Program-made: the position numbers and the translations under genes | Part shown: positions 18,478-26,494 of the stretch, piece by piece | Position numbering within the stretch: position 1 is the stretch's first letter | Layout: each line of letters starts with the position of its first letter | Notes under the pieces: model-generated | Told to the model about the DNA's origin: nothing | The model's database searches: none | Seen by the model: only the letters and a program-made list of their open reading frames with translations | Assembly (NCBI GenBank): GCA_034698045.1 | Contig: JAQGAU010000540.1 | Location: forward strand, 1 to 26,494 | Source: Paramacrobiotus richtersi | Lineage: Eukaryota > Tardigrada > Eutardigrada > Parachela > Macrobiotidae | Length of the DNA: 26,494 nt | Direction: 5' to 3'

Positions 18478-19214
18478 AAATCGGTTTGGTTGTATAGAGC
18501 ACATACATAACCGACGCTTCCGGTTGTTATTTGGCCACGCAGTAACGCGTCTACAGGGATCTCCAGGTCAACAGATATATGCTAAGTGCTAACCGAACCG
18601 TCCATACTGGAGTCCGGACGCGGTAGGCGGCACTCCGTTTAATTATGCGCAAACATTTAGCTAGTTAATTAATTATTTACCCAAAATACAGCTAGCTAGC
18701 AGATAATGTGATCACATTCCTCAAGAATGTTTGTAGATCATAAAATCATCACCGTAACGATGGCGTGTGCCAATGAATAACGTTAACTGACGATTGTTTC
18801 GATTTTTTAATTACTTAAATCCAAATCATAGTGGAACAACGATATTATAGGTTACTGTGCATATATACACGTACTGTACTATTAAATTATTATTGTTCAG
18901 TTTTCCATTGTTTCCGAATTGTTGTACGTGTGGGCTAGAATCAAGAAGATGCGTTCCTTTGCCAAGTACTGTATATATTGTGCAGCGGCGAACAAAAGAG
19001 AAAAAGTTTGAGGAACAATAAATTGTACCACATACTGGATCGGAGAGCTCCTTGTCAGGGTAGCGACCACACATTTCACGAATATAACATTCGCAGTTAA
19101 CTATCCAGAACGCCGCGGTATATCGGGTGTACGTACAGAATTTCGTAATACAGATCAGTTAAATAACATTGAAACTGATATCAAAGAAACAGCACTGTAA
19201 TCCGCATAACATGA

Positions 19215-21234
19215 TTATCGAATGTCCGAGTAAAAGGTATAATTGTGGACCATTTCCTTCGTCTCCCGTAGATCATCTTTCAATTCCGAGATATCCACGA
19301 TCTCGTAAGCCAGAACAGCGAACGATATGATGAATGTCAAAGTCTGGAAAATTATCAGTTTAAAACATTTAACATCGCTAATTCACGCGTACGTAATTCT
19401 ACTGTATAAGTTACACTGGTCAGAGAAACGTTTCGTTCTTTGGTCAATTGGTCTTACCGTAGCAATGAGTTTTTTGTTGAGGATGAATAAATGGCCAACT
19501 CCATAATGCATTTCGCGCTGGCATATTATTAAAGATGCGGAGAGTAATTCTGCACGGACCTACGCATAGTCAGTGTGTTGTATTTGTTACGAAGTACATA
19601 CATTGACCAAAACTTTGTTTCAATAAGGTTTTCAAAACGCCGACGAATTACCTCGTCTTGCTCGACTTCCGGTCGATCCAGTTTTAACACCTCCAGCGCA
19701 TCTGTGATGTTTTTGAACATAGCAGCAGTGGCCTTCGTCTAAAAATATTAACATGCGCGCAAACGTTGAAACCAGTAAAACCATAACTTCGATCAAAAGC
19801 GCATCTATCGCTGAAGTTGCATTAATGGATCCGGAGCATAAGGGAACCAGCTTGAGCGAAGAGAGTATATTCCGCATTACTGTCGGCTCTTATTCAGAAT
19901 GGTCACCGTAAAAAAAAATGGCTCAGTGCAGGCGTCTTGTTACACGACGGGCCGCCCTAACTAAAAGCGATTCTGAAACATGTAGGCTGAATATGCAACA
20001 TGCACGCAGTTAAGGATTTTCAGTAACTACAGACTACAGTATATCAACTATGGCAGAGCTGAGCATGCAGGCTGGGAAAAAAATGAATTAACGCGCGATG
20101 CTAAAAGTACTAATTACCTAACCAGTTACGGCAAAGAGTGCAAAAGACCGATGCTTTTTGTGTACTTACGTACCTTCTCATAAACATACGCCATCGGTAA
20201 AAAGCACACAGTTACGTGCATCAGAAACATCAAACTCGAGTAGATATTCCCCCACCGCACAGCTTGACTCCCAAGGAACTTCTCATTGTGAGAAAATCCC
20301 GCCACCAGTGTACCAACATTTCCGCAGATAGTCATGCAGTCCGTTGCATAAATAAACAGTAACACACCGCAAAAGTGTTGGTTGAAATAATCGAGAAACA
20401 ATAAACTAGTGTGATACAACTTTTTAGCACGTGCAAACTCTATCACTGCATCGCTGAAAACTGTGTTTACTGGTTCCTCGAAGTCGTCTTCTGGATAGCA
20501 CATTCTGTAGAACTGCTTGAGAACCTCACAGATTCGGTCATGGTTGCGCTGTATTATGATCGCTTCAATGGTGGCTGTAACGATAACCCAAGCAAAAGTC
20601 AACTGCGACACAATGTACTGCAACATTCCACACAGGATCCAGAAAACACTCACTTCCCAGAATATGAATTTCAGTCCCCATGTGCCAACACTTTGAACGG
20701 TAGTCCAAGACGCTATATAGTTATCGGATTTAGATATACTCATCCATTTGAAATACAGCCATAGGTATGTTTTGATTACGAATACGATGCTCAACAAAGC
20801 CGCAAAAAATTTCAGTCGAACCAGTTTCTGTTTAGGATAATGATGCTTCTGCACAAATTCCTTGACATTCTCTCAAATAATATTACAAGTTCGGACCACG
20901 CATTCCATCGAATCAACAAGACCGTTGTTATGGCGGCGCCGCGACAACTAATGAAAAATGCGGTAGCGATAATTGTGACTTTAATAATCGGATTGTTGGT
21001 TTGGAAGAAAGATTTTTCTCGATAAAACTCGACGGCACACGTGTCGATTGTTATGAGTACTCCCAGCCATCCAGCAGCACAAATGAGCCATCCGATTACG
21101 CGGAATACCCAGCTTAATGTTCGTACTGTTCTGCATGATGTAATTCCAAGATTCCATGGAACAAAGCCAAGCAACTTTAATGGATAGATCGCTGGAGCGA
21201 AAATCTCCTCGAAGCAACACGGCTTCTTCTCCAT
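19215..21234 (-). pseudogene. Gustatory-receptor-like chemoreceptor, frameshifted copy
   Basis: The exons, 5' to 3' on the minus strand, are 21234-20174, 19738 to about 19598/19602, 19559-19458 and 19343-19215 (TAA). The protein begins MEKKPCCFEEIFAPAIYPLK and is a multi-pass membrane receptor like its neighbour at 23223-25089, to which it is closely similar. The first exon is 1061 nt against 1062 in the neighbour. The missing base lies at about 20868, within a run that reads CATTCTC here and CATTTCTC there. It shifts the frame after residue 122 (ILFER) and leads to a stop after 18 more codons. Beyond the lesion the old frame is open to the end of the exon, so the break is recent, or is an assembly error. 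The second intron has the same phase problem as the neighbour. I call it a pseudogene with that caveat. Confidence 0.8.
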
Positions 21235-22077
21235 TTTTCCTTACAACCAACAACCAACCTTGCCAAGATGCTGTGTAAGTGTAAAGTATTTCATATACCG
21301 AGTCTAAATAATGGAGTTAGTGCTAACAGATTCATTCAGGCATCGCTCCATTTTGCTGATCGGTACAGACGGAGGAGTGTTCGGTGCTGCCATCGCAAGC
21401 ACCGATGTTATATACAGAAGCGCATCATGAGCAACAAAAGCGGCTATTCATCGTTTTATGAGTGTGCTGGATTGCTACAACAAGGGAAATCATTATCCTC
21501 TCCGGAGTGTAATAATTCCGCAGATCAGGGACTTGTTATCATCGAACAGTTTTATGAGCATCTGATTCAGCAATTTTAATTAATTAAATTTCCATTAATA
21601 AAGTATGAGCAATAAAATTACCGTATTGAACTTCTGCTGTCACTTTGAAGGATCAGATCTAAAACCCGCTGGTTCAAATATAATCAACAGTGAACTCGGT
21701 CGTAAAAGAACAAATATACTTCTATGGCATTGTCGTGACTTTGGCATGGTCGAAGGAAATCGGTTGTGGCGGCTGACATTGGTATCTTCCCAGCTGTACC
21801 ACCCAAGTAGAAAGATGTATGGCAAGCGGTGCATGTAAATTTATATATTCGGTCACGCCTAGGGAATCCTCCTGAAGTTGTAACTTGACCATCAGTGGAC
21901 AACAGGTTTTGTTTCTACAAGTTTTCGAACATCAACTGTCGAACACGACAGCCCAGCGTAGAATACGGTGAATTCGAACATGGAGTACCAAAACATAATC
22001 TGTAATGGGGAGGAGTTGTTGTAACTCATTTGCCCTTGACTCTGGTCGTATTTCTATGTCGGACGTCTCTGTCGCGT
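21235..22077. other. Spacer between receptor and cyclase fragment, left copy
   Basis: This spacer is homologous to 25090-25900 in patches, including GGCATCGCTCC-like upstream sequence and the AAGGATCAGATCTAAAACCC segment. It should contain the upstream region of the minus-strand receptor. Short open frames on both strands are not conserved in the other copy. Confidence 0.45.
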
Positions 22078-22262
22078 TTATCCCCAAACAAGCCCTACTG
22101 CGGCATTCGTGCGCCAGCAACTCCAGCCATGCACGGAGTGGAGTCCGATGCATAGATGAACTAACTGCTCCGGTAGATCTGGTACCGGGAATGTGCTGAT
22201 TGAGTCGCGGATCTCCTGGGCTAAACGGGCGATCTCCTCGAAAACGGCGATCGTCGGTGCAA
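22078..22262 (-). pseudogene. Broken receptor guanylate cyclase catalytic exon
   Basis: The minus-strand peptide EIARLAQEIRDSISTF, followed by LPEQLVHLCIGLHS, matches the cyclase exon at 26056-26302 ([28 protein letters not shown]). After CTCCACTCC, 5 nt (GGTCC in the intact copy) are missing, which shifts the frame at the conserved SGP turn. If the frame is followed past the deletion, a TAG stands where the intact copy has the tyrosine of MPRYCLFGD. The 5' part ([13 protein letters not shown] in the intact copy) is not recognisable, and no micro-exon or earlier exon exists upstream. The fragment therefore lacks metal-binding and transition-state residues and cannot encode a cyclase. It is an end-of-duplication remnant. 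Confidence 0.85.
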
Positions 22263-23222
22263 TCATGACTTGGAAAGGTGCCTGCATCCTTCCATGGCCA
22301 TGAATTCTGCCGGACCGGCTAAGCGGACTCTGGTAAGTTTTATGCTGTTGAACATCAATTTGGTTCGGATACAGCACAAATCATGCACCGAATAGAAGTA
22401 TGAGTACGGCGCCCTTGGTCCGCTGCGTCATATTGGTTTCCGATCTCGTAACAGAAAATGTGAAAAAGTGTAGACAGAAACAGTAATTCTACTGCATGAA
22501 GATGGCGAAAGGATTACCCCCATTTTCCAGTGGGTACCCAGGAGCAGGAAATCAGTTTGGTTTGGTTGCGTATAATTATACGCTGCATGACTCTGCAGTA
22601 ATATAGCAGACGCTTCCGGTTGTTGATTATATGTGGTAACATGTTCAGACTTCCAGGTCTAGTAGCGTCTAGTGCAAACCGTCAACACTGAAGTCCGGGC
22701 GGTAGGCGAGCATATAGCACTTTAATCATTTACACAAACTACGCTAGGCTAGCACATCGAATATGCAGTAATATGATTAAAGTTCTGAAGAGTGTGGGCC
22801 ATAAATTCGCCGCCATATCTACGACGTGTGCCATAACAAAATATTCCGACTCGATTGCCGATTGTTTTAATTATGTGTCAGTGTATTTTGTCGAAATCCA
22901 AACTTGAGTATAGCAGCGATACATGTACGCTACTGTAAACACATGTATGTGTACTATTTATTGTAATCATAACCAGATTATAATACTTTGATGAGACAGA
23001 AATGTGTATAAATAACAAACTGGAGCAAACTGTAGTCGGAAAGCTCCTTCTCAAGGAACCGATTACACATTTCACGCACATGATATCAGCCATTTAATTA
23101 TAACTGTTCAAAACGCAGCAGTGCGCTGTACGTACGGCATGCAGTATATGAATTTCATAATACAGACGTAACACACAAAGTGATATAAAAAAAACAACAT
23201 TGTGGTCCACGTAACATGATCA
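22263..23222. other. Junction between duplicated blocks and receptor 3' region
   Basis: 22263 to about 22549 is unique sequence separating the two copies. From about 22550 the right copy begins with non-coding sequence matching 18478-19214. No gene is supported. Confidence 0.45.
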
Positions 23223-25089
23223 TCAAATGCCCGAGTAAAATGTATGATTGCGGACCATTTCCTTCGTCTCCCGTAGATCGTCTTTCAACTCCGAAATATC
23301 CACGATCTCATAAGCCAGAACAGCAAACGATACGATGAATGTTAACGTCTGCACAATTTTTAATTTAAGACATGTTGTCGCTCACTCACCGTGACTCACG
23401 TATTATCAGTATTATGTAAATAGCACCGATCAGACAAGCGTCTCAATCTTTGTCCTTACCGTAGCAATGAGGTTCTTATTTAGGGCGAAGAAATGACCAA
23501 CTCCATAATACATCTCGCGCTGGCATATTAAAGATGCGGAGAGTAATTCTGTGCGAACCTACACAAAGTCAGTTTACTGTATTTGTATGTACCTTGACCA
23601 GGACTTTGTTTCTATGAAGCCTTCAAAACTTCGACGAATTACTTCGCTCTGTTCGACTTCGGGTCGATCCATTTTTAACACTTCCAGCGCATCTTTAATG
23701 TTCTCGAACACAGCGGCAGTTGCCTTCGTCTGAAAATATGAACACGTTGGACAAAACTCCGACCTCAGTAAAAACCACAACGTCGACCAAAAGCCAGCAT
23801 CTACACTGCTCACCTCTTACTTAGCATTATTTACTACAAATAACACTATCAGGTCTTATGCAGAGAGATCACCGTAACAAACTGCACCCGGGCCAATTAA
23901 TTATATAAGATCCTTTTAGAATGGTGAAGTTGCATTTATGTGCATTATTTACATAGTTTAGGATTTGTGGTACGGCAGCTATGCTTAAAATGCCAGTTAA
24001 TAATCCTATTAGCAAAGGCTGATGTACCTTCTCATAAACATATGCCATCGGTGCAAAGCACACCGTCACATGCATCAGAAACATCAGACTCGAGTATATG
24101 TTGCCCCACCGTACAGCCTGAATCCCAAGGAACTTCTCGCTGTGGGAAAATCCCGCGACCAATGTACCGACATTTCCACAGATAGTCATGCAGTCCGCTG
24201 CATAAATAAACAGTAACACACCACAAAAGTGCTCGTTAAAGTAATCCAGAAACAGTAAACTAGTGTGACACAACTTCTTAGCATGTGCAAACTCTATCAC
24301 TGCATTGCTGAAAACTGTGTTTACGGGTTCCTCGAACTTGTCTTCTGGATAGCACATACTTTGGAAATTCTTAAGAACCCGCGAAACTCTGATATGACTG
24401 CGCTTTACTATAATCGCTTGAACGGTAGCTGTAACGATAACCCAAGCAAAAGCCAACTGCGACACAATGTACTGCAATATTCCACACAGCATCCAGAAAA
24501 TAGTCGCTTCCCAGAATCTGAATTTCAGTCCCCATGTGCCAACACTTTGAGCGGTAGACCAAGACGACATATAGTCTTCGGATCTCGATATAGTTATCCA
24601 TTTGAAATACAGCCATAGGTAAGTTTTGATAACGAATACAATGCTCAACAAAGCCGCAAAAAATTTTAGTCGAACCAGTTTTTGTTTGGGGTAATGATGC
24701 TTTTGCACAAATTCCTTGACATTTCTCTCAAATAGTATTACAAGATCTGACCACGCATTCCACCGGATTAATAAAACCGTTGTTATGGCAGCACCGCGAC
24801 AGTGAATGAAAAAGCCGGTAGCGATTATTGTGGCTTTTATGATGGGATTGTTGGTTTGGAAGAAAGATTTTTCTCGATAAAACTCCACGGCGCAAGTGTC
24901 GATTGTTATGAGTACTCCAAGCCATCCAGCAGCACAAATGACCCATCCGAGTATTCGGAATGACCAGCTGAATGATCGTGCTGCTCTGCATGGTGTAATT
25001 CCAAGTTTCCACGGAACAAAGCCAAGTAACTTTAATGGATAAATCGCTGGAGCAAAAATCTCCTCGAAGCAATACGGTTTTTTCTCCAT
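23223..25089 (-). CDS. Gustatory-receptor-like seven-TM chemoreceptor
   Basis: The exons on the minus strand are 25089-24028 (354 codons, phase 0), 23729 to about 23593, 23558-23460 and 23348-23223 (TGA). The ATG at 25089 is chosen because it gives the typical family start (MEKKPYCFEEIFAPAIYPLK, then LLGFVPW) and is shared with the left copy. The open frame extends further upstream without conservation. Hydrophobic segments lie at residues about 45-67, 82-107, 143-162, 193-227, 287-314 and 329-352, with the last (TLTFIVSFAVLAYEIVDI) in the terminal exon. That is seven in total, with helix-rich loops between. Short C-terminal exons with phase-0 introns, and the late GVGHFFALNKNLIAT segment, match arthropod-type gustatory receptors, which are ligand-gated cation channels in sensory neurons. 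The canonical TYxxxxxQF motif is replaced. The second intron (34-44 bp) does not splice in frame with canonical sites, so the gene may be damaged at that point. Confidence 0.78.
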
Positions 25090-25900
25090 TTTTACCTTAC
25101 AACAGTAGCTTTGCTTGAGACAGAACGTCGAAATAATATGGACTATTTCGCCCAGACTTAGTGTTAGCAGCTTGACTTGGTAGTCACTGTGTTTGCTGAT
25201 ATTTACAGACGGAAAACTGTTCCTCATGTTACGCAATGAAAGTGCCGATACACAGCGATACACAGGAGCGCATCACGAGTAACAAAAGCGACTATTCATC
25301 GTTTTCATAAGTGCAACTAGATTGCTACTACAATGGAAATCATTAATCCCCCCGCGGTGTGATGATTCCGGGGATCATTTGAGTCCATATCATCAAACAA
25401 TTTTATGAGTATCTGATTCAGCAATTTCCGTTAATTAAATTTCTCCTAGCACAGATCATCAGTGATCCGAATCAACAATAAAACAACTGTGTTGTACTAT
25501 ACTTAAACTGCCAAGCACTCTATAATATAAAGGATCAGATCTAAAACCCATGCTCCAAAAATGATCAACACTGAACTCATTTGTAAATTAATAGCTGTCC
25601 GATGATCATGATGATGACACTGTGTCCAATATTGTGTCCGCACCGTTTAGCCAGAAGGTTTCCATTATGCCTTTGCCCTGGGAAGAAACGATCGTTGCGT
25701 ACGCGCTCAGCTTTTTATTACATACCGAAGACTAGTTACTGTACCTTCACAGGTATATGTCCTCTCGACTCGATGCTGAACCGGTGACTTTGGCATTGCC
25801 GAAGGAAATCGGTTGTGGCAACGGACATTTGTATCTTCCCAGCTGTAAAACCCAAGCGTTTACGTAATATACTCTGTATTATACGGATAGCGAGCGGAAC
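25090..25900. other. Spacer between receptor and cyclase, right copy
   Basis: This is the upstream region of the minus-strand receptor. A long open frame runs into it from the receptor exon (to 25263), but it is not conserved in the left copy, so I do not count it as coding. No other gene is supported. Confidence 0.45.
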
Positions 25901-25903
25901 CAG

Positions 25904-25974
25904 CTACAGGTCAACATTTCGCAGTTTTGTTTCGCCTTGGAAGTTGTCTGGCACGGAAAGGGTCTTAAAAACTG
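25904..25974 (-). CDS. Possible terminal exon of the guanylate cyclase
   Basis: After GACTTTCAG the minus strand is open for 23 codons including a TAG at 25904. Its acceptor phase fits the phase-1 donor of the exon at 26056, giving [17 protein letters not shown] and then a short tail. Receptor cyclases normally continue with a P-L-x-I-H-x-S segment and a further 30 or so residues of the catalytic fold, and I see no good match. The exon may therefore be spurious, or the gene's C-terminus may be truncated. Confidence 0.3.
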
Positions 25975-26055
25975 CTGAAAGTCTAAGTACTAAGTCTAAG
26001 GGAGATCTTATTAGAGCGCATTCCCACATTAGTCTGCTAGCTGCAGATGTCTTAC

Positions 26056-26494
26056 GTTGTCCCGTGCTTTCCATGCGAGATGCAGTATTAACCGTATCCC
26101 CGAACAAGCAGTATCGTGGCATTCGTGTACCAACAACTCCCGCCATACACGGACCGGAGTGCAGTCCGATGCGTAGTTGGATTGACTGCTCCGGTCGATG
26201 CGGTATCCGAAATGTGCTGGTTGAGTCGCGGATCTCCAGGGCTAAACGGGCGATCTGCTCGGCATGGCGATCACCGTTTCTATGTGGCAATCCGCTGACC
26301 ACCTAAAAGCACGAAGGAGATCAGTTTCACGACCTTTTTTCATGCTCTATAAAAGGAAGCGTACCATGTATGCATCACCCACGGTTTCAACCTGAAAATG
26401 AAACAGTTGTTTCGTACGTAAGAAATTTTTGATTGGTGCGCTTACTGTACCTTATACGCGTCAAATCTGTTGATAATCTGGTCGAACATTCCAA
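26056..26494 (-). CDS. Receptor-type guanylate cyclase catalytic domain, partial
   Basis: Three exons are seen on the minus strand: 26494-26451 (5' end outside the window), a 27-nt micro-exon 26391-26365, and 26302-26056. All introns are short (59 and 62 bp) with GT/AG ends and phase 0. Together they encode [43 protein letters not shown], then [16 protein letters not shown] and [19 protein letters not shown]. This is the class III cyclase core of receptor guanylate cyclases, which convert GTP to cGMP at the cytoplasmic side of the membrane. The aspartate in VGDAYM is the second metal ligand, and the [12 protein letters not shown] block contains the ribose-orienting Asn and transition-state Arg. 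All are intact. The third exon ends ACAAC|GTAAGA in phase 1. The kinase-homology and extracellular parts would lie to the right of the window. Confidence 0.88.

Larger units (their letters stand above)
18478..22262 (-). repeat. Left copy of a tandem segmental duplication
   Basis: This block is homologous to the sequence from about 22550 to the right edge, with an offset of about 3.9-4.1 kb. Matching anchors are GACGCTTCCGGTTGTT (18513 and 22609), receptor terminal exons (19215 and 23223), receptor starts (21234 and 25089), AAGGATCAGATCTAAAACCC (about 21648 and 25529), CTTCCCAGCTGTA (about 21787 and 25834) and the cyclase segment (about 22190 and 26210). Homology stops near 22262, where the right copy continues into further cyclase exons. 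The region from 18478 to 19214 contains no gene. Confidence 0.85.
22550..26494 (-). repeat. Right copy of the segmental duplication
   Basis: Second copy of the block described at 18478-22262, in the same orientation. It extends to or beyond the right edge and retains a longer stretch of the cyclase gene. Receptor exons are conserved at protein level. Introns and spacers match only in patches, so the duplication is not very recent. Confidence 0.8.

Noticed and set aside
20411-20764. Plus-strand 117-codon frame, with a parallel one at 24265-24618
   Set aside because: It is the antisense shadow of the receptor's first exon, mirrored in both copies only because the receptor is conserved.
25090-25263. 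58-codon N-terminal extension of the right-hand receptor
   Set aside because: It is not conserved in the left copy, and the family start fits the ATG at 25089.
1-26494. tRNA or rRNA genes
   Set aside because: I searched by eye for GTTCGAATCC-like T-loops with a matching acceptor stem. The few hits, for example near 10727, lack the rest of the cloverleaf.

Overview
The window is eukaryotic, almost certainly from a small metazoan. Coding sequence lies in short exons bounded by GT...AG signals, most introns are small (about 45-450 bp), and the recognisable proteins are animal families: an arthropod-type gustatory-receptor-like multi-pass chemoreceptor, a receptor-type guanylate cyclase and a secreted Ig-domain protein. 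No bacterial operon signals are present. A non-insect ecdysozoan such as a tardigrade would fit, but the sequence alone does not fix the phylum.

Layout, left to right. Positions 1 to about 1045 are the end of a 79-bp satellite array that continues off the left edge. Positions 2533 to about 2850 hold a plus-strand relic of chemoreceptor exons. Positions 3586-10321 carry a plus-strand five-exon model for a signal-peptide plus Ig-domain protein whose splice phases all agree. Its first intron holds a perfect 34-bp palindrome. Its third intron holds an old inverted-repeat transposon (7671-8741) and two exon-like segments of an unrecognised minus-strand gene (8896-9716). Positions 11083 to about 13140 contain several minus-strand exon-like segments, some resembling a PX (phosphoinositide-binding) domain. 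Positions 14581-17374 hold a three-exon plus-strand gene of unknown function.

From about 18.48 kb to the right edge there are two tandem copies of a block of about 4.1 kb, all on the minus strand. Each holds a gustatory-receptor-like gene and, at its right-hand side, a piece of a receptor guanylate cyclase gene. In the left copy the receptor has a 1-nt frameshift and the cyclase piece is broken by a 5-nt deletion and a stop. In the right copy the receptor body (354 codons) is open and the cyclase exons, including a 27-nt micro-exon, read cleanly to the window edge. Both receptors share an unusual second intron that does not splice in frame with any canonical site pair I could find.

The rest is intron or intergenic DNA in which I see only short hairpins, AT-rich tracts and isolated small ORFs. 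I found no tRNA, rRNA, CRISPR array or intact transposase.
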